A DNA stretch of 19,290 nt from Clostridiales bacterium UBA7103 (GCA_002493305.1 DKYJ01000024.1:19439-38728), one strand, 5' to 3'; counted from the stretch's first letter, positions 7,035 to 15,241 are shown. The notes: a model not told the origin generated them from the letters alone. Translations and numbers: made by a program.

Positions 7035-8453
7035 ATGAAATACGAAAGAAAGACAATAGATATATCCGAGATACAGGCGCAGGAGGCTATCTGCGCCAGA
7101 ATAAACCAGCGCGTCACGCAAAACGGCGCGCGGCCGCTTGCCATGGTGGACACCTACGGCTGCCAGCAAAACGAGGCCGACAGCGAAAAAATCAGGGGCT
7201 ATCTCGCCGAAATGGGCTACGGCTTCACGCAGGATGAGTTTCAGGCCGACGTTATCGTCGTGAACACCTGCGCCGTGCGCGAGCACGCGGAGATGCGCGT
7301 TTTGGGCAATGTGGGCGCTCTCAACCACACCAAGAAAAATAAGCCCGGCCAGATCGTGGCTGTCTGCGGCTGCATGGTGCAGCAGGCGCACATGGCCGAG
7401 AAGATAAAGCTCTCCTACCCGGTGGTCGACCTCGTGTTCGGCCCGCATGAGCTTTGGCGCTTTCCGGAGCTTTTGGAGCGGGTGATGACCGGGAAAAAGC
7501 GGGTCTTTGCCGCCGACAAGAGCGACGGCGTAATGGCCGAGGGAATTCCCCAGCAGCGGGACGGGAAGGTCAAGGCCTGGCTGTCCGTCATGTACGGCTG
7601 CAACAACTTCTGCTCCTACTGCGTCGTGCCCTATGTAAGAGGGCGCGAGCGCTCCCGCAGGCCGGAGGACGTGCTTAACGAGGCGCAGGAGCTGGTGCGG
7701 CAGGGCTATAAGGATATCACTCTGCTGGGTCAGAACGTGAACTCCTATGGCAAGGACCTAGACTGCGGGGTGGATTTTTCCGACCTTATCCGCATGATAA
7801 ACGATATTCCCGGGGATTTTCTCATCAGGTTTATGACCAGCCACCCCAAGGACGCCACGGAGAAGCTCTTCAAAACCATGGCCGAGTGCAAAAAGTGCGC
7901 CCATCAGCTCCACCTGCCTGTCCAGTCCGGCAGCGACAGGGTGCTCAAGCGCATGAACCGCTGCTATGACCGGGAGAAATATCTTGCGCAGGTCGCCCTT
8001 GCCCGCAGCTATATGCCCGACCTTGTTTTGACAACGGACATCATCGTGGGCTTCCCCGACGAGTCGGAGCAGGATTTTGAGGACACCATAAGCCTCTGCG
8101 AACAGGTGCGCTACGACGCGATGTTCACCTTTATCTACTCCAAGCGCGTCGGCACTTCCGCCGCCGTCATGCCCGACCCTTATACGCGGGAGGACAAGCA
8201 GCGCCGCTTTGACAGGCTCATCGAGGTCTCAAACCGCATCTCCGGCGAGAAGCATCAGGAGTATGTGGGCAGGACGGAGCTTGTGCTTGTCGACGGGGAG
8301 ACGGGCAAGGAGGAGTATAATCTCTCCGCCCGCACAAACGGCGGAAGGCTCGTTCACCTCAAGGGCGATCCCTCGCTCGTGGGGCAGTTTATAAAGGCCA
8401 AAATTAGCGCCGGGAACACCTGGGCGCTGTATGGGGAGATAGAAAATGGCTGA
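7035..8453 (+). CDS. miaB: tRNA methylthiotransferase MiaB
   Basis: MiaB is a radical-SAM enzyme that adds a methylthio group to C2 of i6A37 to make ms2i6A37. It is 472 aa. The N-terminal MTTase domain has the auxiliary-cluster cysteines C43 (TYGCQQNEADSE), C79 (VNTCAVRE) and C113 (CGCM). The radical-SAM CX3CX2C is CNNFCSYC (C189, C193, C196), followed by VVPYVRGRERSR. QSGSDRVLKRMNR and DIIVGFPDESEQDF are further family marks, and the C-terminal 60 residues are the TRAM RNA-binding domain. A unique N-terminal extension of about 35 residues precedes the MTTase domain, as is usual in Clostridia. The start ATG has AAGGGA upstream. The end overlaps mutS by 8 bp, so the two are co-translated. Confidence 0.97.
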   Translation: MKYERKTIDISEIQAQEAICARINQRVTQNGARPLAMVDTYGCQQNEADSEKIRGYLAEMGYGFTQDEFQADVIVVNTCAVREHAEMRVLGNVGALNHTKKNKPGQIVAVCGCMVQQAHMAEKIKLSYPVVDLVFGPHELWRFPELLERVMTGKKRVFAADKSDGVMAEGIPQQRDGKVKAWLSVMYGCNNFCSYCVVPYVRGRERSRRPEDVLNEAQELVRQGYKDITLLGQNVNSYGKDLDCGVDFSDLIRMINDIPGDFLIRFMTSHPKDATEKLFKTMAECKKCAHQLHLPVQSGSDRVLKRMNRCYDREKYLAQVALARSYMPDLVLTTDIIVGFPDESEQDFEDTISLCEQVRYDAMFTFIYSKRVGTSAAVMPDPYTREDKQRRFDRLIEVSNRISGEKHQEYVGRTELVLVDGETGKEEYNLSARTNGGRLVHLKGDPSLVGQFIKAKISAGNTWALYGEIENG

Positions 8454-11052
8454 GCTTACGCCGATGAAGCGGCAATATCTTGAAATAAAAGAGCAGCATC
8501 AGGATTGCCTGCTGTTTTTCCGCCTGGGAGATTTTTACGAGCTGTTTGACGATGACGCGAAGCTCGCCTCCAAGGAGCTTGACCTGGCTCTGACCACCAG
8601 AGACAGAGCCATAGAAAACCCTGAGGAGCGCACGCCCATGTGCGGCGTGCCCTATCACAGCGCCGAGGCATATATCGCCCGGCTCATCGCCAAGGGCTAT
8701 AAGGTCGCCATCTGCGAGCAGACCGAGGATCCCGCCTTTGCCAAAGGGCTTGTAAGGCGGGAGGTGATCCGGGTCATCACCCCCGGCACCGTGACGGAAA
8801 GCTCCATGCTCGTCGATGAGCGCAGCAACTATCTCTGCTCGGTGTACTATAACGCCGGGCGGGGCGCAGTCGCCTTTTGTGATATCTCCACCGGTGAGTT
8901 CTGCTGCGCGGATTTCCCGGAGGACGCCGTGAACCATATCCTCAATGAGCTGGGGCGCTTTTCGCCCAGAGAGGCCGTGCTGGATTTCGGCGCGGAGCGG
9001 GAGAGCGCCGTGACGGAGTTTCTCACAAAGAAGCTCGGCGCCATGATAGAGCACGGCGGGGACATGTTCGAGTTCATGCCCGCCGCTGCGCGCATCTGCG
9101 CCCGCTTCGGCTTTGCCGATGTGGACGAGAGCGGCCTTGGCGGCAGCGAGGCGGCGGTCTGTGCCGCGGGCGCGCTGCTTAAATACATCGCCGAGACGCA
9201 GAAATTTGACATGAGCCATATAAACCGCCTCGATGTGTTCTATGGCGGCAGATATATGGAGCTTGACTGGGCGACGCGGCGCAGCCTTGAGCTGACGGAA
9301 TCCCAGCGCACCGGGGAAAAGCGCGGGTCTCTGCTCTGGGTGCTGGATAAGACCCGCACTCCCATGGGCAGCCGCCTTCTGCGCTCTTGGGTGGAGCGGC
9401 CGCTTTTGAGCGTGGTGGAGATAAAGCGCCGCCACGCCGCCGTGAACGAGCTTTTTAAGGACAATGTAAAGCGCGGGGAGCTTATGCTAACCCTGCGGGA
9501 GATAAGCGATATGCAGCGGCTTGTCGGCAGGGCGGTGTACGGCACGGCCGGCGGGCGCGACCTGCGCTCGCTCTCCAACTGCGCGGCGCTTCTGCCACGG
9601 CTCAAGGAGCTGCTCGGCGGCTTCAAGAGCGCGGAGCTGACGGATATCCGGGGCATGGATATTCTTGAGGATATGCGCGCCGAGGTGGATAAGGCCATCT
9701 GCGACGAGCCCCCCTTCTCCGTCCGCGAGGGCGGCATAATCCGCCCGGGCTTCAGCCGGGAGCTTGACGAGCTGAGAAATATCCGCGATAACGGCGCGCA
9801 GGTTCTTAAGGAGCTTGAAGCCCGCGAGCGGGAGCGCACCGGCATCAAAAAGCTCAAGCTGGGCTACAACAAGGTCTTTGGCTATTATATCGACATTCCC
9901 CGCTCCGCCGGGCTTGAGGAGCCGCCGGAGGGCTATATCCGCAAGCAGACTCTTGTCTCCAGCGAGCGGTATTTCACGCAGGAGCTCAAGGAGCTTGAAA
10001 ACACACTGCTCACCGCCAGAGAGCGGATAAACGAGCTGGAATACAACTATTTCTGCGCCGTGCGCGATACCGTCGCCGCAATGGTCGACAGGATACAGGC
10101 GAGCGCCGGAGCGGTCGCGCGGCTTGACGCGCTCTGCTCATTGGCGGAGGTCGCCGTCCGAAACGGCTATACCATGCCGGAGATGGACGCCTCCAACGAG
10201 CTGAACATAGTCGGCGGGCGGCACCCCGTCGTAGAGCAGGCCATGCGCGATGTGCTCTTTGTCCCGAACGACACCTATCTCAACTGCGGCGAGGACAGAG
10301 TCGCCATCATAACCGGCCCGAACATGGCGGGTAAATCCACCTATATGCGCCAGACCGCCCTTGTCGTCATCATGGCGCAGATAGGCTCCTTCGTCCCGGC
10401 CAAGAGCGCCACCATCGGCGTGGTGGACAGAGTGTTCACCCGCATCGGCGCGTCGGACGATCTGGCCTCCGGCCAGTCCACCTTCATGGTGGAGATGACC
10501 GAGATGGCAAATATCCTCCGCCATGCCACCCGCAGCTCGCTTCTGATTTTGGACGAGATAGGCCGGGGCACCTCCACCTTTGACGGCATGGCCATTGCCC
10601 GCGCAGTGCTTGAATACTGCGCGGATAAGAAAAAGCTGGGTGCCAAGACCATGTTCGCCACGCACTATCACGAGCTTTCCGCCCTTGAGGGGGAGATAAG
10701 CGGCGTGCGCAACTATAACATCACCGCCAAAAAGCAGGGCGGGAATCTGGTGTTTCTGCGCAAGATAGTCCGCGGCAGCGCGGACGACAGCTACGGTATC
10801 GAGGTTGCAAAATTGGCGGGCCTGCCGGAAGGCGTTCTGAGCCGGGCCAAGGCCTGCCTCAAGGAGCTTGAAGCCGGAAATTCTCTCCTTTCCGCCGTGG
10901 AACGCACCAGCGCAGAGACAGACCAGCTCAGCCTTGCCCAGCTCGGGGCGGACGAAGTGAGCCGCACCCTGCGGGAGACTGATCTTAACACGCTCACACC
11001 TATCGAGGCTATGAATCTGCTCTTTGAGCTCCAGAGAAAGGCGAGAGGCTGA
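8446..11052 (+). CDS. mutS: DNA mismatch repair protein MutS
   Basis: This is MutS1, the mismatch-binding ATPase, 868 aa (normal length). The mismatch-reading Phe-X-Glu is in GDFYELF (F30, E32). The connector, core and clamp regions follow, including the long coiled-coil lever. The ABC-type ATPase has Walker A GPNMAGKST (624-632), the Q-rich ASDDLASGQSTFMVEM stretch, Walker B/D-loop DEIGRGTSTFDG (from 703) and ATHYHEL (from 738). The C-terminus ends with a short helix-turn-helix and an IEAMNLLFELQRKAR tail of the dimer/tetramer type. The start lies inside the end of miaB and the stop shares its A with the next ATG (TGATG), so miaB-mutS-CPBP form a tightly coupled string. This is the MutS1 form, not MutS2. 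Confidence 0.98.
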   Translation: MAELTPMKRQYLEIKEQHQDCLLFFRLGDFYELFDDDAKLASKELDLALTTRDRAIENPEERTPMCGVPYHSAEAYIARLIAKGYKVAICEQTEDPAFAKGLVRREVIRVITPGTVTESSMLVDERSNYLCSVYYNAGRGAVAFCDISTGEFCCADFPEDAVNHILNELGRFSPREAVLDFGAERESAVTEFLTKKLGAMIEHGGDMFEFMPAAARICARFGFADVDESGLGGSEAAVCAAGALLKYIAETQKFDMSHINRLDVFYGGRYMELDWATRRSLELTESQRTGEKRGSLLWVLDKTRTPMGSRLLRSWVERPLLSVVEIKRRHAAVNELFKDNVKRGELMLTLREISDMQRLVGRAVYGTAGGRDLRSLSNCAALLPRLKELLGGFKSAELTDIRGMDILEDMRAEVDKAICDEPPFSVREGGIIRPGFSRELDELRNIRDNGAQVLKELEARERERTGIKKLKLGYNKVFGYYIDIPRSAGLEEPPEGYIRKQTLVSSERYFTQELKELENTLLTARERINELEYNYFCAVRDTVAAMVDRIQASAGAVARLDALCSLAEVAVRNGYTMPEMDASNELNIVGGRHPVVEQAMRDVLFVPNDTYLNCGEDRVAIITGPNMAGKSTYMRQTALVVIMAQIGSFVPAKSATIGVVDRVFTRIGASDDLASGQSTFMVEMTEMANILRHATRSSLLILDEIGRGTSTFDGMAIARAVLEYCADKKKLGAKTMFATHYHELSALEGEISGVRNYNITAKKQGGNLVFLRKIVRGSADDSYGIEVAKLAGLPEGVLSRAKACLKELEAGNSLLSAVERTSAETDQLSLAQLGADEVSRTLRETDLNTLTPIEAMNLLFELQRKARG

Positions 11053-11750
11053 TGAAAAACGCACCGGAATTTACCAGCCGCATGAGCCGGGGCGAGACTG
11101 CGGCCGCGCTTGCCTATCTGCCTATTCACGCTGCCGTGCTGCCGGTGGGCTTGACCCTGCTGCTCATCGGCCGCAGGGACGCGGCGGATATAAACTTCAT
11201 CGTTTATCTCATCGGCGCGGTATATATGCTGATCTTCGAATGGAAATTTCTCCGCCGGGAATTTTATTCGCTCTGCGACAGACCCCTTGAATGCTTCGTT
11301 CAGATACTGATTTGCTACGGTCTTATGCTGGGGCTGAATTTATGCGTAAACAGCCTGATGCTGCTTTTGAACTTTGACTCCAATCCGAACAATAACGCCG
11401 TCTCTGACCTTGCGGAGGTTAAAATGGGCGCCACCGCCGCAATGGCGATCTTCCTTGCGCCGGTGGTGGAGGAGCTTATCTTCCGCGGCGGGGTGTTCGG
11501 TCTGCTTCGGCGCCGTAACCGACTGCTTGCCTATGTGGTGAGTATTCTGGTCTTTGGCCTTTATCATATTTGGAGCAGCGCCATTGAAAACCCGATGGAT
11601 CTTATCTATATTATCCAGTATATCCCGGCCTCTTACGCGCTTTGCCGCTGCTATGAAAGGACGAATTCCATCTGGGCGGGCATATTCCTGCATATGCTGA
11701 ATAATGGTGTGGCAATAAAAGCGCTGGACTTTTTGGGAGGCATGGCCTGA
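11052..11750 (+). CDS. CPBP-family intramembrane glutamic endopeptidase
   Basis: This is a 232-aa multi-pass membrane protein of the CPBP/CAAX (Abi) family. The three catalytic motifs are in order: EELIFRG with E140, E141 and R145; FGLYH with H172; and HMLNN with H214 and N218. These residues act inside the membrane as a glutamate-dependent protease or CAAX-like processor. Hydrophobic segments lie around residues 18-40, 48-64, 82-108, 128-142, 158-172, 184-200 and 206-225. It starts at the TGATG overlap with mutS and ends 2 bp before trmO. Its substrate is unknown; family members mature peptides, give bacteriocin self-immunity or process sigma/anti-sigma partners. No bacteriocin gene is visible nearby, so the operon link to repair genes is unexplained. 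Confidence 0.9.
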   Translation: MKNAPEFTSRMSRGETAAALAYLPIHAAVLPVGLTLLLIGRRDAADINFIVYLIGAVYMLIFEWKFLRREFYSLCDRPLECFVQILICYGLMLGLNLCVNSLMLLLNFDSNPNNNAVSDLAEVKMGATAAMAIFLAPVVEELIFRGGVFGLLRRRNRLLAYVVSILVFGLYHIWSSAIENPMDLIYIIQYIPASYALCRCYERTNSIWAGIFLHMLNNGVAIKALDFLGGMA

Positions 11751-11752
11751 GT

Positions 11753-12454
11753 ATGGAATACACGATAAGGCCCATCGCGTATATGCACAGCGATTATAAG
11801 ACCAAGTTCGGTATCCCCCGTCAGGCGGGGATAGTTGACGCGGTGGAGAGCCGCATCGTCTTTGAGCCTGAATACCGCAGCAGAGAGGCTCTGCGCGGCA
11901 TTGAGAGCTATTCTCATCTCTGGCTCATCTGGCGCTTTTCCGCTGCCGAGCGAGAGGGCTGGTCGCCCACGGTGCGCCCACCAAGGCTGGGCGGCAATGT
12001 GCGCATGGGTGTTTTTGCCACGCGCTCACCCTTTCGGCCCAACTCTTTGGGCCTATCGTGCGTTCGGCTGGTTGCCGTGGAGGAGGACAGGGACAACGGC
12101 CCTGTGCTCCGTGTCGCCGGGGCCGATCTTATGGACGGTACGCCCATTTTTGACATCAAGCCCTATCTGCCCTATGCCGACAGCCACCCGGACGCGGATC
12201 CCGGAATCGCCCCGGATCCGGGAAAAACTCTTGAGGTGGAGTACAGCCCTGCGGCACGCGCCGCCGTGCCGGAGGAGAAGCTCGCGGGGCTTACCGGGAT
12301 ACTGGCAAATGACCCACGCCCTCGCTATCAGAGGGACGGGCAGCGGGTCTACGCCCTTGAATTTGCTGATATGGAGATCAAATTCTCCGTTGAGGACGGC
12401 GTTATAAAGGTTTTGAGCGCCGATAAAATACTTTGTCAGGAGGAAGGAAAATGA
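11753..12454 (+). CDS. trmO: tRNA (t6A37) N6-methyltransferase TrmO
   Basis: TrmO (TsaA/YaeB family) uses SAM to methylate the N6 of t6A37 in tRNA-Thr, forming m6t6A37. It is 233 aa. The family beta-barrel motifs are clear: FGIPRQ (19-24), SHLWLIWRF (54-62), VRPPRLGGN with GVFATRSPFRPN (74-97), DGTPIFDIKPYLPYAD (128-143) and DPRPRYQ near residue 202. The last adds the C-terminal domain seen in full-length bacterial TrmO. The gene follows the CPBP gene by 2 bp and its stop overlaps the next gene by 4 bp (ATGA). With miaA and miaB, three enzymes acting on tRNA position 37 are encoded in this segment. Confidence 0.95.
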   Translation: MEYTIRPIAYMHSDYKTKFGIPRQAGIVDAVESRIVFEPEYRSREALRGIESYSHLWLIWRFSAAEREGWSPTVRPPRLGGNVRMGVFATRSPFRPNSLGLSCVRLVAVEEDRDNGPVLRVAGADLMDGTPIFDIKPYLPYADSHPDADPGIAPDPGKTLEVEYSPAARAAVPEEKLAGLTGILANDPRPRYQRDGQRVYALEFADMEIKFSVEDGVIKVLSADKILCQEEGK

Positions 12455-13074
12455 AAAAATTTGTTGCAATGCTGCTTGCCCTGTGCATGGTGTTTTGCCT
12501 GTGCGCCTGCGGCAGCGGTGAGAAGGAAGCGGATGTGCAGACCGGCACACTCAGCGGTTTTACCTAGGAAAACGCTTTTCTGGGCATTGGCTGTAAGCTC
12601 GATGAGAGTTGGACTTATGCCAGCGAGGAAGAGCTTGCCCAAATGATAGGCCAGACGGCGGAGATATTTGACGAGAAATATGCCGAGCAGCTCAAGAACG
12701 CGGATATGTTCTATGACATGATGGCCGTCACCGAGAACGGTCTCGTGAGCATCAATGTCATCATTCAGAATATTGGCCTGATATACGGCACGGCACTGTC
12801 TGAGGACAAGTATCTGGAGCTTGCCAAGGAGCAGATGGAGGAGCAGTTCGGGCAGACCGGCGCGGAAAATGTGGAGGTCGAGCGCATCACCAGAACCTTC
12901 GCCGGTGCTGAACATGAGGGCATTCTCGTCAGCTGCACCATTCAGGGCGTGCCCTATTACTGCACTCAGATGTGCATCAAGCAGGGAAAATACATCGGTT
13001 CCATCTCCCTGTGCAGCTTCAGCGAGGATCTCAGCGATTTCCTGATAGGCTACTTTTACGGGCTCGATGCCTGA
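12451..13074 (+). pseudogene. Small lipoprotein gene interrupted by one in-frame TAG
   Basis: ATG 12451 follows a strong AGGAGG and overlaps the trmO stop (ATGA). The first 38 codons give a lipoprotein signal: a positively charged start MKKF, a hydrophobic core, and the lipobox LCAC (C20) followed by GSGEKEAD. Codon 39 is TAG (12565-12567). The same frame then stays open for 168 codons to TGA at 13072-13074, giving 207 positions if the TAG were read. The downstream part starts ENAFLGIGCKLDESWTYASEE and is a soluble, acidic domain that I recognise only as a small Firmicutes secreted-lipoprotein type. A restart at ATG 12643 would yield 143 aa without a signal peptide and with a poor ribosome binding site. 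The rest of the gene shows no decay, so a recent nonsense change, a sequencing error or readthrough all remain possible. Confidence 0.75.
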
Positions 13075-13086
13075 CAGCCAAATTTG

Positions 13087-13116
13087 AAAAAAGCTCCGCT
13101 TCTGCGGAGCTTTTTT
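13087..13116 (+). terminator. Intrinsic terminator after the miaB-mutS string
   Basis: GCTCCGC (13093-13099), loop TTCT, and GCGGAGC (13104-13110) make a 7-bp perfect stem. It is preceded by A6 and followed by T6, so it has the form of a strong terminator and could work in both directions. It closes the miaB-to-lipoprotein operon. Confidence 0.9.
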
Positions 13117-13135
13117 CGTTTTCCGCATCGGGCAG

Positions 13136-13164
13136 TTGCGTCGGAGCCGGTTTTGCTGTAAAAT
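13136..13164 (+). promoter_or_regulatory. Candidate promoter of the YoaK-like gene group
   Basis: TTGCGT (13136-13141), a 17-base spacer and TAAAAT (13159-13164) lie just after the terminator and about 57 bp before the next start codon. The -10 matches five of six consensus bases; the -35 is weak. Confidence 0.4.
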
Positions 13165-13220
13165 ATCGGATATGTCCCGGTTTTGGCGCGGACAGATCGG
13201 CAAAACAGGAGCTGATATTT

Positions 13221-13952
13221 ATGGACGAGGACAGAAAAAACGAAGTATATTTTCTCATGTGCGAGAGAAAGTGGGTTTTTCACCTGCTGATGATCGTCGC
13301 GGGATTTTTTGGCGCTTATACATACTCCGTCCGGGGCAATGTGTTCTGCAACGCACAGACCGGGAATGTGGTGCTCATGGGGTTGGCGCTGGGCGCCGGC
13401 GAGTGGAGCAGGGCGATTTACTATCTTATTCCCATCTCCGCCTATCTTGCCGGAGCCTTTTTCTCAGAGCTGCTGCCCAATCCCGTCAAGCACAGGCTCC
13501 CGCTCCGCTGGGATACGCTGTTCATCGCCTTTGAGATGCTGATGGTGCTGGTGCTGGGCTTTGTACCGGATTCCGCCCCGGTGCAGATCTCTCAGGTGGC
13601 CATAAACTTTGTCGCCTCCATGCAGTATAACACCTTCCGTCAGGCGGAGGGGGTGCCCATGGCGACCACCTTTGCAACAAATCATATCCGTCAGATCGGC
13701 GTCAGCCTTGCCAAAGAGCTCAAGCACCGCCGCAGCGGGGTGGAAGCGGACAGAAAGAAGTTGCTGTTGCACCTTAAAATGCTGGCCTTCTTTCTGGCGG
13801 GCGCCGTTGCCGGCACCGTGCTCTGCCGTCTGTTTTTTGGCCGCGCCATCTGGGCGACGCTGCTTCCCCTCGGTGTGATCCTTTTCAGGCTTGTATATGC
13901 CGATCTGGTTCTGGAAAAGGATATGAAGGACATGAAGCCCATGGGGCATTGA
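13221..13952 (+). CDS. YoaK/DUF1275-family membrane protein
   Basis: This is a 243-aa integral membrane protein of the YoaK (DUF1275) family, whose function is not established. The family signature is near the N-terminus (residues 27-54): AGFFGAYTYSVRGNVF then NAQTGNVVLMG, where other members often have AGxxDAxxY. About six hydrophobic segments follow, with a polar loop around ATTFATNHIRQIG and a basic loop KELKHRRSGVEADRKK before the last two segments. The ATG at 13221 has AGGAG about 10 bases upstream; the longer in-frame reading from 12972 would overlap the terminator and is rejected. It leads a short rightward group with the DUF4180 gene 22 bp later. Confidence 0.88.
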   Translation: MDEDRKNEVYFLMCERKWVFHLLMIVAGFFGAYTYSVRGNVFCNAQTGNVVLMGLALGAGEWSRAIYYLIPISAYLAGAFFSELLPNPVKHRLPLRWDTLFIAFEMLMVLVLGFVPDSAPVQISQVAINFVASMQYNTFRQAEGVPMATTFATNHIRQIGVSLAKELKHRRSGVEADRKKLLLHLKMLAFFLAGAVAGTVLCRLFFGRAIWATLLPLGVILFRLVYADLVLEKDMKDMKPMGH

Positions 13953-13974
13953 TAATTGAAAGGAGATTCTTTAT

Positions 13975-14343
13975 ATGAACCTGATAAGAACCGAATATAA
14001 CGGCCTTGTCTGCGCAGAGGCGGAGAGCGACGACAGGGTGATAATCGACGCGCAGTCCGCCCTCGACCTGCTCATGAGCGCAAAGTATGAGCTGGGCACG
14101 AAGAATATTCTCATCTCAAAGCGCCTTGTGGCTGAGGATTTTTTCATCCTCAGCACCGGTCTTGCCGGGGAAGTGCTGCAAAAGCTGATAAATTACGGCG
14201 GCCGCATCGCCATTTATGGGGATTATTCCCGCTATACCAGCAAACCGCTGAAGGATTTTATCTTTGAGAGCAACAAGGGCAGAGACGTTTTCTTCGCCGC
14301 CACCCGCGATGAGGCTCTGGATATGCTCTGCAAACAAGTCTGA
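13975..14343 (+). CDS. DUF4180 domain protein
   Basis: This is a 122-aa soluble protein. The stretch AEDFFILSTGLAGEVLQKLINYGGRIAIYGDYSRYTSKPLKDFIFESNKGRDVFF contains the strongly conserved core of the DUF4180 family (dFFxLxTGLAGExLQK, AIxGDfS, LxdFIxESNkG). No catalytic motif or membrane segment is visible; the molecular role is unknown. The start ATG has AAAGGAG upstream. Its TGA shares the A with the ATG of the following acetyltransferase gene (TGATG), pointing to co-expression. DUF4180 genes commonly sit beside small regulators or acetyltransferases in Firmicutes. Confidence 0.85.
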   Translation: MNLIRTEYNGLVCAEAESDDRVIIDAQSALDLLMSAKYELGTKNILISKRLVAEDFFILSTGLAGEVLQKLINYGGRIAIYGDYSRYTSKPLKDFIFESNKGRDVFFAATRDEALDMLCKQV

Positions 14344-14795
14344 TGACTATCAGAAGATACAAATCCGCCGACTGCGTGGTGCTGGCGAAGCTCTTTTATG
14401 ACACCGTCCACGCCGTCAATGTCCACGACTATACCGAGGAGCAGCTCAACGCATGGGCAAGCGGTACGGTCGATTTGTCGCAATGGGACAGCTCGCTCTC
14501 CCGGCATTTCTCACTCGTGGCCGAGGAGAACGGGATCATCATTGGCTTTGGGGATATAGATGAGAGCGGCTATCTTGACCGGCTTTTTGTGCATAAGGAC
14601 TATCAGCGCCGGGGTATTGCCTCCGCTCTCTGCGATGCTCTGGAGCGGGCTTACCCGGTGGATAAAATCAGCGCTCACGCGTCAATAACCGCAAAGCCGT
14701 TTTTCCTCTCGCGCGGCTATGAGCTGATAAAAGAGCAGCAGGTGTGCAGAGCCGGCGTCCTGCTCACCAATTTTGTCATGGAGAAACAGCTTTGA
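14343..14795 (+). CDS. GNAT acetyltransferase, YafP-like
   Basis: This is a 150-aa GCN5-related N-acetyltransferase. The acetyl-CoA pyrophosphate loop is QRRGIASAL (residues 88-96), preceded by the beta-4 strand YLDRLFVHKDY. The overall pattern, with YTEEQLNAWA near residue 30 and ASITAKPFFLSRGYE followed by a conserved TNFVMEK end, closely follows E. coli YafP, an SOS-operon acetyltransferase implicated in resistance to genotoxic nitro-compounds. The substrate here is unknown. It overlaps DUF4180 by 1 bp; the TfoX-N gene follows after 33 bp with its own ribosome binding site. Confidence 0.92.
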   Translation: MTIRRYKSADCVVLAKLFYDTVHAVNVHDYTEEQLNAWASGTVDLSQWDSSLSRHFSLVAEENGIIIGFGDIDESGYLDRLFVHKDYQRRGIASALCDALERAYPVDKISAHASITAKPFFLSRGYELIKEQQVCRAGVLLTNFVMEKQL

Positions 14796-14828
14796 ATTTT
14801 TGCAAAACAAGAGAAAGGAAGGCGACTT

Positions 14829-15152
14829 ATGGCGTCAAGTAAAGAATTTGTGGCCTTTGTGGCCGAGCAGCTATCGGATTTGGGGGAAATCAAAACCCGG
14901 CCGATGATGGGGGAGTATCTGCTCTATTTCCGCGGGAAGCTCGTGGGCGATATTTGCGATAACCGCCTGCTTGTAAAGCCTGTGCCCGCGGCGCTGGAGC
15001 TGCTTCCCAACGCCCCGCTTGAGCCGCCCTACGAGGGCGCGAAGGACCTGCTGCTGGTGGAGGAGCTTGACAACAGGGAGCTTCTGTGCAGGCTGCTTCT
15101 CGCCATGTACGACCAGCTCCCCGAACCGAAGAAAAAGAAGCCGAAGAAATAA
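14829..15152 (+). CDS. TfoX N-terminal domain protein
   Basis: This is a 107-aa protein consisting of a single TfoX/Sxy N-terminal domain (KEFVAFVAEQLSDLGEIKTRPMMGEYLLYFRGKLVGDICDNRLLVKPV, read as family pattern: RxMMGEYxLYxxGKxVGxIxDxxLxvKxT). The tail is lysine-rich (PEPKKKKPKK), which may contact nucleic acid or be unstructured. TfoX regulates competence in gamma-proteobacteria, but single-domain Firmicutes versions have no proven role, so no competence function is claimed. GAAAGGAAGG precedes the ATG. It is the last gene of the group; the two-way terminator begins about 25 bp later. Confidence 0.88.
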   Translation: MASSKEFVAFVAEQLSDLGEIKTRPMMGEYLLYFRGKLVGDICDNRLLVKPVPAALELLPNAPLEPPYEGAKDLLLVEELDNRELLCRLLLAMYDQLPEPKKKKPKK

Positions 15153-15177
15153 GTGGCGGGATTCTTGTAAAGCAGAT

Positions 15178-15231
15178 AATAACGCCCCGGAGCGGTCAGG
15201 CCAAAAAGTCTGACCGCTCCGGGGTGTTATT
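15178..15231. terminator. Large two-way terminator between tfoX-N and guaA
   Basis: Arms 15178-15199 and 15210-15231 are 22 bases each and pair along their whole length, with one G-T wobble, around a 10-base loop. The stem ends in AATAAC/GTTATT, and a TTTCAATTTT run follows on the plus strand. It sits between convergent genes and should stop transcripts from both sides. Confidence 0.9.
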
Positions 15232-15241
15232 TCAATTTTGA

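Noticed and set aside
8404..9435. Long minus-strand open frame of 343 codons opposite mutS
   Set aside because: It is antisense to conserved mutS sequence, rich in His/Ala/Gly/Arg as expected of a shadow frame, with no family signature.
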